Source of the DNA: Deltaproteobacteria bacterium
GTDB taxonomy: Bacteria; Desulfobacterota; Deferrimicrobia; Deferrimicrobiales; Deferrimicrobiaceae
NCBI GenBank assembly: GCA_021824125.1
Contig: JAKALO010000001.1
Location: forward strand, 93,486 to 148,041
DNA: 54,556 nucleotides
Direction: 5' to 3'
Shown: positions 6,123-16,529 of the stretch, in pieces
Position numbering within the stretch: position 1 is the first letter of the stretch
Layout of the letters: each line of letters opens with the position of its first letter
Program-made: the position numbers and the translations under genes
The notes under the pieces: model-generated
What the model saw: the letters and a program-made list of their open reading frames with translations, nothing else
The model's database searches: none
Told to the model about the DNA's origin: nothing

Positions 6123-7823
6123 TCATCCCCGTAGAATCGTTTCGTACCGCTTGCGGAGGACCGCCCTCGGCAACCCCCCATCGACGACGTCCCAGGGGAA
6201 GTATTCGTCCGCGTCCTTTTCCCGGCAAACGACTTCGGAAAGGGGGACCGCTAAGCTTTCCGGGGACAGCTTGAGCCTTCCTTTCCGGACGTTGCGCAGG
6301 GCCTGTTCCACCCGCCGGTCCGAGAGCCCGAGGAACGCCTGCAGGACGGCCGACCGGGGGGCTTCGGGGTCGATCCGCACGTTCGGGATCGACCGCACGC
6401 AGGCGGCGATCCTTGCCTGGCGCAACGCGAGCTCCGCGTCGGAAGCCATGGGGGCCCATTGCAGCGGAGTAAACGGCTTTGGGACGAAGGGCGACAGGAC
6501 CACCGTAACGGTCCCCATCCGCCCAACCGCCCTGCACTCCTCGAGAATCGCCTTCCTGAATTCCCGGATGAAGCCTGCGGTCCCGTCGATCTCATCGTCG
6601 CGGCCGGCGCCCGGCACGCCCACCAGGAAATAAAGCTTGAACGAGACGATCCCCGCCCGCGCGAGCGTACCCGCCGCCGCGAGAAAGACCCGGTCCTTGA
6701 CCCGCTTGCCCAGGCGGGCGCGCAGGCGCTCGCTTCCGCACTCCGGGGCGAGCGCGACCGTGCGGTGTCCGCTTCGCTTGAGGATCTCCGCGACCTCTTC
6801 GTCCACGAGGTCCGCGCGGACCGACGCGGGCGACACGGATCCCCCGCGTGCCAGGATCTCCGCCGCAAGGTTCCGGAAGTGGGGCCAGTCGAGCACCGCG
6901 GCGCCGATCAACCCGATCTTACGGCGATGCGGCCAGGCGTCGTCGACGGCCGCTCGTACGTGCTCGAGGGGGAACTCGCGGAAATCGGGGCAGGCGTGGG
7001 CGGCGGCGCAGAATCCGCACATTTTGGGACAGCCCCGGGAGCTCTCGACGAGAGCCATTTTCCCCAGTTCCGCCCCTTCCGCGAGGATGGTCGGCAGGGG
7101 AGGGTACGAAGCGAGGGAGACCGTTTCGCGCACGACCCGTTTCGGGAATCCTGGGAGTCCGGAAAGCGCCCGCAGCCTCCCCTCCCTTCCCGGGTCGCCA
7201 CCGACGGGTTCCAGGTATTCGGGTACATAGCCTGCGGGGACGTACATGCCGGGGATGGCGGCGATGCTTTCCAGGTACCCCTTGTCATTGGGCCTGGGAT
7301 TTCCCTGGTCCAGCAGGGACTCCACGGCCCTTTCACCGTCGCCCACCACGACGGCGTCGGCAAAGACCCCGGCGGGCTCAGGGTTCAGGGATGCGGCGAA
7401 TCCTCCCGCGAGCAGCATGGGCGAAGGGTGGCCGGCCTCGACCCGGTCTCTTCGAAACGGCGAGACGCCTCCCCGTTCCAGTATCGACGGCAGGTTCAGG
7501 AGATCGTTCTCGTAGGAGAGCGAAAAGGCGACGACGTCGAACTCCTTGAGAGGGGCGCCGCTTTCCAGCGTCGACAAGGAGAGCGTTCCCCGGGAGAGAA
7601 TCCGCTCCTCCGCGGCGGAAGGGAGGAAGGCACGCTCGCACAGGGCGTCGGGCCTCGCGTTGATCCGGGCGTGAATCGAGAGAAAGCCCAGGTTCGACAT
7701 AGCGGCGCCGTACCGGTTGGGGTAGACCAGCGCGACCCGGAGCCTTCCGCCCCACTCCTTCCTTTTTGCCCCGACCTCGCGGGACATGACGGCGTCGCGG
7801 AGCTTCCGGAGCCCCCAGGACAT
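6123..7823 (-). CDS. B12-binding-like radical SAM protein
   Basis: The 566-residue product looks like the uncharacterised radical SAM family known as TIGR03960. An N-terminal B12-binding-type Rossmann region carries VYPNRYGAAMSNLGF (33-47) and the GGFAASLNPEP and VVGDGE segments. The [4Fe-4S] cluster cysteines lie in CPKMCGFC (C265, C269, C272). The C-terminal part has ECGSERLR and the PFVPKPFTPLQW motif typical of this family. The ATG at 7823 is chosen because a longer reading would run back into ftsZ; the gap to ftsZ is 29 nt. In many relatives it is fused to or followed by a DUF2344 domain, which is not present here. The substrate is unknown. Confidence 0.85.
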   Translation of the reverse strand: MSWGLRKLRDAVMSREVGAKRKEWGGRLRVALVYPNRYGAAMSNLGFLSIHARINARPDALCERAFLPSAAEERILSRGTLSLSTLESGAPLKEFDVVAFSLSYENDLLNLPSILERGGVSPFRRDRVEAGHPSPMLLAGGFAASLNPEPAGVFADAVVVGDGERAVESLLDQGNPRPNDKGYLESIAAIPGMYVPAGYVPEYLEPVGGDPGREGRLRALSGLPGFPKRVVRETVSLASYPPLPTILAEGAELGKMALVESSRGCPKMCGFCAAAHACPDFREFPLEHVRAAVDDAWPHRRKIGLIGAAVLDWPHFRNLAAEILARGGSVSPASVRADLVDEEVAEILKRSGHRTVALAPECGSERLRARLGKRVKDRVFLAAAGTLARAGIVSFKLYFLVGVPGAGRDDEIDGTAGFIREFRKAILEECRAVGRMGTVTVVLSPFVPKPFTPLQWAPMASDAELALRQARIAACVRSIPNVRIDPEAPRSAVLQAFLGLSDRRVEQALRNVRKGRLKLSPESLAVPLSEVVCREKDADEYFPWDVVDGGLPRAVLRKRYETILRG

Positions 7824-7852
7824 CGATTGCGCTCCCGGGGCCGCCCTGCGGC

Positions 7853-9016
7853 CTACTCTCCCCGGCGGCGCAGGAACGTCGGGATCTCGAACGTCTCCAG
7901 CGACTCCGCCTCGCCTTCCTTGTTGTCGATGACGGGGATGTCCTCGATGCGTTCCGGTGGCCTCTGCATCGAGGCCCGCAGGAACGCGGGCTTGTCCAGG
8001 TCCTCCTTCCCCACCAGCTTGATGGTCCGGCGCGGCCCCTTCCACAGGTTTTCGGCCACCCCCGGCTCGAATCCGGTCGCGATGACCGTCACTTTCAGCT
8101 CCTCCCCGAGCGAATCGTCGATGACGGTCCCGAAGATGATGTTCGCCTCGTCGTCGGCCTCCTGCTGGATCAGGCTGGCCGCCTCGTGGACCTCGCTCAG
8201 GGACAGGGACGCCCCGGCGGTGATGTTGATCAGCACGCCGCGCGCGCCACGGATCGACACGTCCTCCAGCAACGGGCTGGAGATCGCCTTCTCCGCGGCG
8301 GCGACCGCGCGGTTCTGCCCGGAGGCGCCGCCGGTCCCCATCAGCGCCACGCCCATCCCGGACATGATCGCCTTGACGTCCGCGAAGTCGAGGTTGATGT
8401 ATCCCGGCTTGGTCACCAGCTCCGAAATGCCGCGGACGGCCTGGAACAGCACCTCGTCGACCTTCCGGAACGCCTCCACGAACCGCATCTCCTTGCCCGC
8501 GATGAGAAGAAGCTTCTCGTTCGGGATCACGATTATGGTGTCGACGAGCGCCCGCAGGTCCTTTACACCCATCTCGGCCTGGCGCCGCCTCGTGGAACCC
8601 TCGAAGGTGAACGGGCGCGTCACCACGCCCACCGTCAGGGCGCCCACCTCCTTCGCGACCTCCGCCACGATCGGCCCTGCGCCGGTTCCGGTTCCCCCTC
8701 CCAGGCCCGCCGTGATGAAAACCATGTCGGCGCCGGTGAGCGCCTCGCGCAGCAGGTCCCGGTCCTCGAGGGCGGCCTGCCGTCCGACGTCGGGGTTCGC
8801 CCCGGCCCCCAGCCCCTTGGTGAGCCGGGCTCCCAGCTGGATCTTGAGCGGTGCGAGGTTCTTCGAGAGCGCCTGCGCGTCCGTGTTCGCCGCGATGAAC
8901 TCCACCCCGGAGAGCCCCTCCTCGATCATGGTGTTGATGGCGTTGCCGCCGCCGCCGCCCACGCCGAACACCTTGATGACCGCGTGGCAGCGGTTTTCCT
9001 CGACCAGAGTGAACAT
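7853..9016 (-). CDS. ftsZ: Cell division protein FtsZ
   Basis: FtsZ is the tubulin-like GTPase that polymerises into the Z ring at mid-cell. The 387-residue product has the glycine-rich [12 protein letters not shown] (17-28), the tubulin signature GGGTGTG (106-112) and the synergy-loop segment [13 protein letters not shown] variable linker follows, then the conserved C-terminal peptide [11 protein letters not shown], which binds FtsA and other partners. AAGGAG lies 7 nt before the ATG at 9016. It is the last classic division gene of the cluster, 25 nt after ftsA. Confidence 0.98.
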   Translation of the reverse strand: MFTLVEENRCHAVIKVFGVGGGGGNAINTMIEEGLSGVEFIAANTDAQALSKNLAPLKIQLGARLTKGLGAGANPDVGRQAALEDRDLLREALTGADMVFITAGLGGGTGTGAGPIVAEVAKEVGALTVGVVTRPFTFEGSTRRRQAEMGVKDLRALVDTIIVIPNEKLLLIAGKEMRFVEAFRKVDEVLFQAVRGISELVTKPGYINLDFADVKAIMSGMGVALMGTGGASGQNRAVAAAEKAISSPLLEDVSIRGARGVLINITAGASLSLSEVHEAASLIQQEADDEANIIFGTVIDDSLGEELKVTVIATGFEPGVAENLWKGPRRTIKLVGKEDLDKPAFLRASMQRPPERIEDIPVIDNKEGEAESLETFEIPTFLRRRGE

Positions 9017-9041
9017 GTCAGTCTCCTTCCCTGATACGGGA

Positions 9042-10271
9042 TTAGAAATTATCCGTTATGAAGCGCTTGACCCGCTCGAACCAGCCGGCTTCACGGGCCT
9101 CTTCCCTGGCGGCCACGACTTCGGCCATGCTCGACCCGTAGAGCGCGAGACCCGCGGCGGTGGCGTAACACGGGCTGGAGACGACCTCCACGAGGCCCCC
9201 AACCCCGATCGGGGACCCTCTGCGCACCGGAAGCTGGAAGACCCGCTCCCCGAGGTCGGACAGTCCGTCAAGGAGGGAGCCGCCCCCGGTCAGGACCACT
9301 CCCGCGCCGAGATTTTCCTCGAATCCCGAACGCAGGATCTCCCTCCGAACGAGGCCGAAGATCTCCTCGGCGCGCGGCTCTATGATCTCGCTCAGGTACT
9401 GCCGGCGGATGGGACGGGGCTGCCGGCCGCCCACGCCCGGAAGTTCCACCAGTTCGTCCCGGCGGACCTTCTGGATCATGGCGCACCCGGAGGATGTCTT
9501 GAGCACCTCCGCGTCCGCCCATGGGACCTTGAGCCCGATCGCAACGTCCGAAGTTATGCTCGCCCCTCCCAGGGGGAGTACGAAGGTGTGACGGAGGGCG
9601 CTGTCGTAGAAGATGGCCATCTCTACCGTCCCCGCCCCGAAGTCGAGCAGGACGACCCCAACCTCCTTCTCCTCCGGCGTCAGGACCGCGTTGGCGGAGG
9701 CCAGCGGGCCGAGCACGATGTCGTCGATCGACAGCTCCGCCTTCTCGACGCACTTGACGAGGTTTTGCGTGCCGGGTACGTCGTCGGTCACCACGTGCAC
9801 GCGGGCGTCGAGCCGGATGCCGGTCATCCCCCGCGGGTCCTTGATCCCCCCCGTGTCGTCGACGATGAATTCCTGCGTCAGGACGTGGAGGACCTCCCGG
9901 TCGTTGGGCAGCTCCACGGCCTTGGCAAGTTCCAGGACACGGGCCACGTCCGCGTCGGTCACCTCCCGCTCGTTCCGGACCGAGATCGCCGCGTGGCTGT
10001 TGAACGACTTTATCAGCGGACCCGACACCCCGACGAAGACGGACCGTATCGAGAGCCCCGTCATTTTTTCCGCGTCGCCGACGCTCTGCTGGATCGACTT
10101 GACCGTGGCGTCCACGTTCACCACGGCGCCCTTGCGCATCCCGTCCGTGTCGGCCCTCCCCACTCCCAGGATTTCCAGGCCGTCCGGACCTTTCCTCGCC
10201 ACCACCGTGGCGACCTTGCTCGAACCGACGTCCAGTCCGGCGATCACCGGCCCCGAAACGGTTTCCATCAT
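9042..10271 (-). CDS. ftsA: Cell division protein FtsA
   Basis: FtsA is the actin-like ATPase that tethers FtsZ filaments to the membrane and recruits later divisome proteins. The 409-residue product starts its phosphate-1 loop at [10 protein letters not shown] (11-20), has [14 protein letters not shown] as phosphate-2 and [13 protein letters not shown] as the adenosine motif. The C-terminal [13 protein letters not shown] is an amphipathic membrane-targeting helix. Two ATGs abut (10271 and 10268); either overlaps the ftsQ stop and the second has the better distance to the GGGGG upstream. Confidence 0.96.
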   Translation of the reverse strand: MMETVSGPVIAGLDVGSSKVATVVARKGPDGLEILGVGRADTDGMRKGAVVNVDATVKSIQQSVGDAEKMTGLSIRSVFVGVSGPLIKSFNSHAAISVRNEREVTDADVARVLELAKAVELPNDREVLHVLTQEFIVDDTGGIKDPRGMTGIRLDARVHVVTDDVPGTQNLVKCVEKAELSIDDIVLGPLASANAVLTPEEKEVGVVLLDFGAGTVEMAIFYDSALRHTFVLPLGGASITSDVAIGLKVPWADAEVLKTSSGCAMIQKVRRDELVELPGVGGRQPRPIRRQYLSEIIEPRAEEIFGLVRREILRSGFEENLGAGVVLTGGGSLLDGLSDLGERVFQLPVRRGSPIGVGGLVEVVSSPCYATAAGLALYGSSMAEVVAAREEAREAGWFERVKRFITDNF

Positions 10272-11107
10272 TCCCCCGCCCGCACGAAGATGCGGCCCGC
10301 AGTTTTCAGATCGATGACGCTTCTCGCCTGGCCGAGGCTGGAGAGCTTGGGAATCGCCTCCTCGACCCTCCGCATCGCCTCGCCGAATTCCATCATCCCG
10401 ATCTTAAGCTGAAGGCCGGAGTCCCGGGTCACCAGCGTGTACCCCTCCTGCGCGTCGAAGTGGACCTCGGAGACGTTCCGACGCAGGACGCCCGACTCGG
10501 TGCAACGCAGGAGTTCCAGCGTCCGCTTCAGGTTCTGAAGGGTGACGGCGTCCCGCGCGTTGAGGTCGGCCGGGGAGAACCCGGTCACGATGGGGAAATT
10601 CTTGGGGTCGTAGGTGGTGAGCCTCTTGAAGATCGTCCCCTGCTCGTCCACGTAGTACAGCGCGTCGAGGTTGATCATGGCCAGGGGCCTGCGCTCCTCG
10701 ATTCGCACCACGAGCCGGTCCGGCAACGCTTTACGGACCGACACGCTCCGCACCCAGGGGTGGGAGAGCAGGCGACGCCCGATGTCCCTGGAAGACAGGG
10801 AAAAAATGTTCCCCTGCGGCGCTCCCGAGAGGATCCCGTAAACCTCGTCCCGCGTCACGTAGGCGCACCGGTTCATGTCGATGTCCCGGACCGAGAAGAG
10901 CCTGGAGTGGCCGAGCCAGGAGTAGGCCGCCGCCCCGCCCGCCGTTATCAGCACGATGGCCAGGACCGCCGCCGCGACCGGAAGCGCCTGCCGGAAATCG
11001 ATCCCGCCGGGGGAGGCGCCCTTCTCTTTTCCCTTCTTCCTTGCGGCGTGCGGCCTTTTCTTCGCCTTCCCGAGCGACTTCTTGTGGTACGCCTTGTACT
11101 CGATCAT
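10268..11107 (-). CDS. ftsQ: Cell division protein FtsQ
   Basis: FtsQ is the bitopic divisome protein that links early and late division proteins. The 279-residue product has a basic cytoplasmic N-terminus (about 1-35, Lys/Arg-rich), one transmembrane helix (about 42-65, VAAAVLAIVLITAGGAAA), and a periplasmic POTRA domain beginning near LFSVRDIDMNRC. The FtsQ/DivIB beta domain follows (ALYYVDEQGTIFKRL). The start ATG immediately follows the TAG of ddl with no gap, and the stop overlaps ftsA. Confidence 0.92.
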   Translation of the reverse strand: MIEYKAYHKKSLGKAKKRPHAARKKGKEKGASPGGIDFRQALPVAAAVLAIVLITAGGAAAYSWLGHSRLFSVRDIDMNRCAYVTRDEVYGILSGAPQGNIFSLSSRDIGRRLLSHPWVRSVSVRKALPDRLVVRIEERRPLAMINLDALYYVDEQGTIFKRLTTYDPKNFPIVTGFSPADLNARDAVTLQNLKRTLELLRCTESGVLRRNVSEVHFDAQEGYTLVTRDSGLQLKIGMMEFGEAMRRVEEAIPKLSSLGQARSVIDLKTAGRIFVRAGE

Positions 11108-12043
11108 CTATTTCCCGAGCCCCGCGTCGTCCAGTATCTCTTCGACGAGCTCGTCGAAGCTCATCCCGTCGAATTTCGCCGCTTTCGGAAGCAGGCTGGT
11201 CCCGGTCATCCCGGGGATCGTGTTCGCCTCCAGGAAGAACAGGTTGCCGGCGGGGTCCACCCGGTAGTCGAGGCGGGCCGCCCCCCGAAGCGAGAGAGCC
11301 GCCGCCGCCTTGCGCGTGCAGTCCGCCGCCCTCACGAGGATGTCCCGCTCCATCGGCACCGGGATCACGTATTCCGTCTGCCCCGACGTGTACTTGGATT
11401 GGTAGTCGTAGAAGCCGGAGCCGGACTTCGGGACGATTTCGATCGCCGGGAGCACTCTTCCGTTCAGTATCCCGACGGTTATCTCCCTCCCCGGTATGTA
11501 CGCTTCCACCAGGACGCGTTTGTCGAACTTCGCCGCCTCGGCCATCGCCCGCGCCCACCCTTCCGGCGAGCGGACGATGCTTACCCCCACGGTGGAGCCT
11601 TCCCGATCCGGTTTGACCACGAGTGGGAAACCGAACCCCGCGGGAGGGATCGAGGGATCCGGTTCCCCATCGTAGAGGGCGTCAGCGGCTACCGGGACGC
11701 CCGCGGAAACCGCCACGCGCTTGGTCAGGACCTTGCTCATCGAGAGCGCGGAGGCCGCTACGCCTGACCCGGTGTAAGGGATCCGCGCAAGCTCCAGGGC
11801 CCCCTGGATGCAGCCGTCCTCGCCGAACCGTCCGTGCAGCGCCAGGAAAGCCACATCCGCCCCCGAGTCCCGGATCGCCCCGAGCCAGTCCCCGCGGATG
11901 TCGATCTCACGGACCTGGTACCCGAGCCGCCGCAAGGCCGAAACCGCCGCCGCCCCCGTTCGAAGCGACACGTCCCGCTCGGAAGACTCTCCGCCGAGGA
12001 ACACCCCGACCGTCTTTCCCCTGTATCTTCCGCGCTCAGTCAC
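11108..12043 (-). CDS. ddl: D-alanine--D-alanine ligase
   Basis: Ddl joins two D-alanines with ATP to make the dipeptide that MurF adds to the peptidoglycan stem. The 311-residue ATP-grasp product has GVFLGGESSERDVSLRTG near the N-terminus, LHGRFGEDGCIQGALEL, the ATP-binding GFPLVVKPDREGSTVGV and the metal-binding FFLEANTIPGMTGTSL at the end. The GTG at 12043 is preferred; it overlaps murB by 8 nt. An in-frame TTG at 12070 would add nine residues and lengthen the overlap to 35 nt. Confidence 0.95.
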   Translation of the reverse strand: MTERGRYRGKTVGVFLGGESSERDVSLRTGAAAVSALRRLGYQVREIDIRGDWLGAIRDSGADVAFLALHGRFGEDGCIQGALELARIPYTGSGVAASALSMSKVLTKRVAVSAGVPVAADALYDGEPDPSIPPAGFGFPLVVKPDREGSTVGVSIVRSPEGWARAMAEAAKFDKRVLVEAYIPGREITVGILNGRVLPAIEIVPKSGSGFYDYQSKYTSGQTEYVIPVPMERDILVRAADCTRKAAAALSLRGAARLDYRVDPAGNLFFLEANTIPGMTGTSLLPKAAKFDGMSFDELVEEILDDAGLGK

Positions 12044-12932
12044 CGGCGGCGCCCCACAGCTTGACTTCAAGAGCGAGCATCACGCCCGCCTTGGACCGGA
12101 CCCGCTTCCTTCCCGTCTCTATGAGCCGCAGCGCATCGGAAGCGGTCGCGCGCCCCAGGTTCACCAGGAAATTGGCGTGCTTTTCCGAGAAGGCCGCGTC
12201 GCCTTCCCGGGCCCCTTTCATTCCGGCCAGTTCCAGAAGGTAGCCGGCGCTCTCCCGGTCGGCAGGGTTGCGGAAGGTGGACCCGAAGGTCCGCTCCCCC
12301 CAGGGCTGCGCGGCCCGGCGTTTCTCGTTGATCCGCTTCATGCGCTCGAACACCTGGTCCGGGACGCCGGAAGCGAGCCGGAAACCCACGCGGGAGACAA
12401 GCCCACGCACGGGGAATTCCGCTTCCCGGTACCCGAACCGGACATTGCGGGTCTCGAACCTGTGCAGGCTCCCCTCCATGTCCACGATCTCCACCCACTC
12501 GGCGATCTCTCCGATCGTGCGACCGAACGCCCCTGCGTTCATCGTCAGCGCGCCGCCGACCGTACCGGGGATCCCGGCCAGTTCCTCGACCCCGGAGAAC
12601 CCGGACAGGGCGCACAGCACCGCGAAACGAGGCAGCATCGTCCCTCCTTCCGCGATGACCGACCCCCCGGAGGAGAAGAGCATCTTCCCCATGTTCTTCT
12701 TGAGGCACAGCACCGTGCCGCGGACCCCTCCGTCGTGGACGAGGAGGTTGCTGCCCGCGCCCAGGAAACGGATTTCCCGCCCCTCCTCGCGCTCCGCCTT
12801 GAGGATCTCCTGGACCTCCTGCGCGGAGCGGGGGAACATCATCCGGTCGGCGTTCCCTCCGATCCCGATCGTCGTGAAGTCCCGCATCCTGGCGCCGAAC
12901 ACCTCTTCGATCTTTCCCGCCGATCCTGTCAT
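12036..12932 (-). CDS. murB: UDP-N-acetylenolpyruvoylglucosamine reductase
   Basis: MurB reduces the enolpyruvyl product of MurA to UDP-MurNAc with NADPH and FAD. The 298-residue length and sequence fit the shorter type II form. FAD-binding motifs are present: FLGAGSNLLV and GIPGTVGGALTMNAGAFG. The proton-donor serine lies in GSTFRNP, and the C-terminal EKHANFLVNLG segment is intact. The ATG at 12932, preceded by AAGGCGG, gives a 22-nt gap after murC; an upstream ATG at 12992 would overlap murC. Confidence 0.94.
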   Translation of the reverse strand: MTGSAGKIEEVFGARMRDFTTIGIGGNADRMMFPRSAQEVQEILKAEREEGREIRFLGAGSNLLVHDGGVRGTVLCLKKNMGKMLFSSGGSVIAEGGTMLPRFAVLCALSGFSGVEELAGIPGTVGGALTMNAGAFGRTIGEIAEWVEIVDMEGSLHRFETRNVRFGYREAEFPVRGLVSRVGFRLASGVPDQVFERMKRINEKRRAAQPWGERTFGSTFRNPADRESAGYLLELAGMKGAREGDAAFSEKHANFLVNLGRATASDALRLIETGRKRVRSKAGVMLALEVKLWGAAGD

Positions 12933-12954
12933 CCGCCTTGCCTTCGTCCGGGTG

Positions 12955-14322
12955 TTACCCGGAAAGTACGCGTTCTCCCAGTTTCCAGACATCGCCGGCC
13001 CCCATGGTCAGGAATATATCTCCCGTGCGAAGCCGCGGAACCACCTCCCCTTGCGCGTCCACGGCCTTGCCCGCATAGATAGCGGTTTTGTGCCCGTGCT
13101 CCCGGATCGCCTCGCACAGTGCGTCCCCGGAAGCCCCGGGTATCGGCTCCTCCCCGGCGGGATACACATCGAACACGAAGAGAAGATCCGCGTCGTTGAA
13201 CGCGGACAGGAAATCCCGGAAGAGCGCCTGGGTCCGCGTATACCGGTGCGGCTGGAAACCCACGACGATCCTCCTTTGCGGCCATACCTCCCGGGCCGCC
13301 GCCAGCGTGGCCCGAACCTCGGCGGGGTGATGGCCGTAGTCGTCCACCACGGTCACCCCGCCCCGCTCGCCCTTCACCTGGAACCTGCGCACAACGCCGT
13401 CGTATTCGGCCAGTCCCGCGCGAATCCGATCGAAGGGAATGCCGATCTCCCCCGCCACGGCCGCCGCGGCGAGGGCGTTGCTCACGTTGTGCCTGCCGGG
13501 GGCCTTCAGCGTCACCTCGCCAAGCGGCTCCCCGCGACGCAGCACCCGGAAACGGCTGGTCATCCCTTCGGGCACGATCCCGTCGGCCCGGTAATCCGCG
13601 TGGACCGCGAAACCGTAGGTGACGAACGTCTTGGTCACGGAAGGGATCAGTTCCTGAACGTTCGGATGGTCCACGCAAAGAACGGCGAACCCGTAGAAAG
13701 GGACCTTGTTGATGAAGTGGAGAAACGTTTCCTTGATCTGCCCGATGCCCGAATAGAAATCCAGGTGCTCCGGGTCTATGTTCGTCACCACCGCCACGGT
13801 CGGCGACAACCTGAGGAAAGATCCGTCGCTTTCGTCGGCCTCGGCGACGAGAAAATCCCCCTGCCCCAGCTTGGCGTTGGACCCGAGGCTGTTCAGCTTT
13901 CCCCCGACGACGGCGGTGGGGTCCCACCCGGCGGAGGCAAGGACCGTGGCCACCATCGAGGTGGTGGTCGTCTTGCCGTGGGTCCCGGCTATGGCGATCC
14001 CGTACTTCATCCGCATCAGTTCCGCCAGCATCTCCGCACGCGGGATTACGGGAATCTTCCGCCGGTGCGCCTCCGCAACCTCGGGGTTGTCCGCCTTGAC
14101 CGCCGAGGAGATAACCACGACGTGGCAGTCCTCCGGCACGTTTTCCGGCGCGTGCCCCACCCGGATCCCCGCTCCCAGGCCGGACAACCTGTCGGTGATG
14201 TCGGAACGCCGCAGGTCCGATCCGCTTATCCGGTACCCGAGGTTCAGGAGGAGTTCCGCGATGCCGCTCATCCCGATCCCGCCGATGCCCACGAAATGGA
14301 TCCGGAGCCCTTTCCTATACAC
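12955..14322 (-). CDS. murC: UDP-N-acetylmuramate--L-alanine ligase
   Basis: MurC adds L-alanine to UDP-MurNAc, the first stem-peptide step. The 455-residue product has the nucleotide-binding [16 protein letters not shown] (10-25) and the ATP P-loop GTHGKTT (113-119). It also has [10 protein letters not shown] and the C-terminal Mur ligase segment [16 protein letters not shown]. The GTG at 14322 gives the standard N-terminus and overlaps murG by 8 nt. A longer reading frame extends upstream but only within murG. Confidence 0.96.
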   Translation of the reverse strand: MYRKGLRIHFVGIGGIGMSGIAELLLNLGYRISGSDLRRSDITDRLSGLGAGIRVGHAPENVPEDCHVVVISSAVKADNPEVAEAHRRKIPVIPRAEMLAELMRMKYGIAIAGTHGKTTTTSMVATVLASAGWDPTAVVGGKLNSLGSNAKLGQGDFLVAEADESDGSFLRLSPTVAVVTNIDPEHLDFYSGIGQIKETFLHFINKVPFYGFAVLCVDHPNVQELIPSVTKTFVTYGFAVHADYRADGIVPEGMTSRFRVLRRGEPLGEVTLKAPGRHNVSNALAAAAVAGEIGIPFDRIRAGLAEYDGVVRRFQVKGERGGVTVVDDYGHHPAEVRATLAAAREVWPQRRIVVGFQPHRYTRTQALFRDFLSAFNDADLLFVFDVYPAGEEPIPGASGDALCEAIREHGHKTAIYAGKAVDAQGEVVPRLRTGDIFLTMGAGDVWKLGERVLSG

Positions 14323-15418
14323 GGACAACCGCCCCTTTCCCGATCTCCCGGAGAGCCGACCGCATGATGTCCCCGGCCGCGCAAGGGCGGGAAAAACCCG
14401 CGGCCGCTTTTTCGGCGGCTTCCCGCCGGCCGGCGTCGAGGGCCCAGGAGGAGAGCGCCGCGAGCACCCGGTCTCCGGTCGCATCCTCCTGGCGCATCCA
14501 TATCCCTCCCCCGCCAGCGCAGAACTCCTCTGCGTTCTTCTCCTGGTGCCGGTCCGCGGCGAACGGGTAGGGGATCAGTACGCACGGCTTCCCGAAAAGC
14601 GCCGCCTCCGCTATGGAGAGCGCTCCCGCCCGCATCAGGACCGCATCGCACCGGAGGAACACCTCGCCGATCCGGTCGGTGAACGGGAACGGCTCTACCG
14701 GCAGCCCGCCCTCCCGGACCTCTTTTTCAACGTGATCGAAATCGGCCTCCCCCGTCTGCAGGAGAAACCGCATGTCGCGCCCTTCTTCCCTCACCCGTCT
14801 TCCCATCGCCAGGACCAGCCGGTTGATCGCGCGGGCGCCCTGCGACCCCCCCATGGCGAACACGGTGAATGTGGCGCGGGAATCCGCCTTCCCCGCCTTT
14901 GACGCCTCGACGATCTCCCGCCGGACCGGGTTCCCCGTCACTTCCACGCGGCCGGCCGGGAACCAGGGGGCCGCCCCCCCGAATCCCGCGTAGATCCGCT
15001 TCGCCATTCTTCCCAGGACCCGGTTCGACCTTCCGGGAACCGCGTTCTGCTCCTGCAGGAAGAGGGGGACGAATGTCAGGGCCGCCGCGACGGAAACCGG
15101 CACCGAGGCGTACCCGCCGACGCCGAACACGAGGTCCGGCCGGCGCCGCGAAAGGACCGAGACAGCAGCCGCGAACCCGCTCACCATCTTCCCCGCTCCC
15201 AGCAAGGCTTTCGCTCCCTTTCCAAGGACCTGCCCCGACGGGACGAAATCGATCTCGTATCCCAGCGCCGGGACCGCCCGTGCTTCGAGTCCGCCCTCGG
15301 TGCCGACGAAGGAGATGGAGCCTCCGGGGACCAGGGAGAGGAACGCCTCAGCAAGAGCTATCCCCGGAAAAACGTGTCCGCCAGTTCCTCCGCCCGCGAC
15401 GATCAGAGTCAGAGACAA
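14315..15418 (-). CDS. murG: UDP-GlcNAc:lipid I N-acetylglucosaminyltransferase
   Basis: MurG adds GlcNAc to lipid I on the inner face of the membrane, producing lipid II. The 367-residue GT-B product has the N-terminal GGGTGGH loop (9-15), [14 protein letters not shown] and the C-terminal donor-binding region around [20 protein letters not shown]. The start codon is TTG at 15418; no ATG or GTG gives a complete N-terminus. This start lies inside ftsW, so the two genes overlap by 71 nt. Confidence 0.95.
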   Translation of the reverse strand: MSLTLIVAGGGTGGHVFPGIALAEAFLSLVPGGSISFVGTEGGLEARAVPALGYEIDFVPSGQVLGKGAKALLGAGKMVSGFAAAVSVLSRRRPDLVFGVGGYASVPVSVAAALTFVPLFLQEQNAVPGRSNRVLGRMAKRIYAGFGGAAPWFPAGRVEVTGNPVRREIVEASKAGKADSRATFTVFAMGGSQGARAINRLVLAMGRRVREEGRDMRFLLQTGEADFDHVEKEVREGGLPVEPFPFTDRIGEVFLRCDAVLMRAGALSIAEAALFGKPCVLIPYPFAADRHQEKNAEEFCAGGGGIWMRQEDATGDRVLAALSSWALDAGRREAAEKAAAGFSRPCAAGDIMRSALREIGKGAVVRV

Positions 15419-16529
15419 AGGCTTCCGCCCCTTTCATGGAAATGTTGATCATCACACCCATAGCGGCGAGGTGGAGGATCAGGGAACTCCCCCCGTAGCT
15501 AAGGAACGGAAGCACCATCCCCTTGGGGGGAAGCATCTTCAGCCCGACCATCATGTTCATGAGGGCCTGTATGCCGATAACCGTCGACAGCCCCATCGCG
15601 AGATAACGCCCGAACAGGTCGCGGGCGCGACGGGCGATCCGGAACCCCACCCACACCAATATCAGGAAGCAGGCGCCCACTGCTACAACCCCCGCGAACC
15701 CGAGTTCCTCCCCGACCACGGAGAAGATGTAGTCCGTGTGGATCTCCGGCAGGTAATAAAGCTTCTGCTTCCCGGCCCCGATTCCCGTGCCGAGCAGTCC
15801 CCCGTTCGAGAACGCGATCAGGGATTGCACGACCGCATACCCGGCCGCCTGTGCCTGCGAGAAGGGATCGATGAAGGCTTCCAGCCGCTTGATGCGGTAC
15901 GGTTTCGAGGCGATCAGGTAAACGACCCCGATCAGTCCCACCACGAATCCCCCCGCCAGGAACTTCCAGGGAAACCCCGCGATGAACAGGAGCGCCAGGA
16001 GGGACGCGGTGATGACCACCGCCATGCCGAAGTCCGGCTCCTTGAGGATCGCGGCGACGAAGACCCCCATCACGACGAGCACCGGGAGGAAGGCCGAAAA
16101 CCCTTTCCTGGGGTTTTCCCCATTCCGGTCGATCACCCACGCGGCGAAGGCGATGAGTATGAACTTGGCGAGTTCCGAGGGCTGGAAGGTGAACGCGCGC
16201 AAGTTGATCCAGCGGGACGCGCCGTTCGCCGTGTGCCCGACCACGGGGATGAAGACCAGCAGGAGAAGCCCGAGCGTCCCGAGCACGAGCAACCAGATCC
16301 GCCGGCGGTAGAGGTCGTAGTCTATCCGCGTCAGCAGGACCGCCAGGGACGCCCCGAGCACGAGGAAAAGCACCTGCCGCTTGAAGAAATACGCCGAGTC
16401 GTTCCCGAGGCGCACGGACGAGCCCGCGGTCACGGAGGTGGCGCTGAAGACCACCACCACCCCGAGTACCGACAGGATCAGCGTGCAGAAGAACAGGATC
16501 AGGTTCTCATGCCTTTTGCCTATGTTCAT
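15348..16529 (-). CDS. ftsW: Lipid II polymerase/division protein FtsW
   Basis: FtsW is the SEDS-family glycan polymerase of the divisome. The 393-residue product has about ten hydrophobic segments. Family motifs include RWINLRAFTFQPSELAK, KEPDFGMAVVI, AYGYAVVQS-type sequence around the large loop, and GLKMLPPKGMVLPFLSYGGSS near the end. An arginine-rich tail of roughly 25 residues extends past the usual C-terminus and overlaps murG. The ATG at 16529 overlaps the murD stop (ATGA). Confidence 0.95.
   Translation of the reverse strand: MNIGKRHENLILFFCTLILSVLGVVVVFSATSVTAGSSVRLGNDSAYFFKRQVLFLVLGASLAVLLTRIDYDLYRRRIWLLVLGTLGLLLLVFIPVVGHTANGASRWINLRAFTFQPSELAKFILIAFAAWVIDRNGENPRKGFSAFLPVLVVMGVFVAAILKEPDFGMAVVITASLLALLFIAGFPWKFLAGGFVVGLIGVVYLIASKPYRIKRLEAFIDPFSQAQAAGYAVVQSLIAFSNGGLLGTGIGAGKQKLYYLPEIHTDYIFSVVGEELGFAGVVAVGACFLILVWVGFRIARRARDLFGRYLAMGLSTVIGIQALMNMMVGLKMLPPKGMVLPFLSYGGSSLILHLAAMGVMINISMKGAEAFVSDSDRRGRRNWRTRFSGDSSC

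Noticed and set aside
6459-10412. Very long open frame (over 1300 codons) on the plus strand
   Set aside because: It lies opposite the radical SAM, ftsZ and ftsA genes. High GC content suppresses stop codons on the opposite strand; the product has no recognisable domain.
15348-15418. Frameshift in ftsW before murG
   Set aside because: FtsW is complete through its last conserved segment (SYGGSS), and the tail is an open frame without a broken motif.
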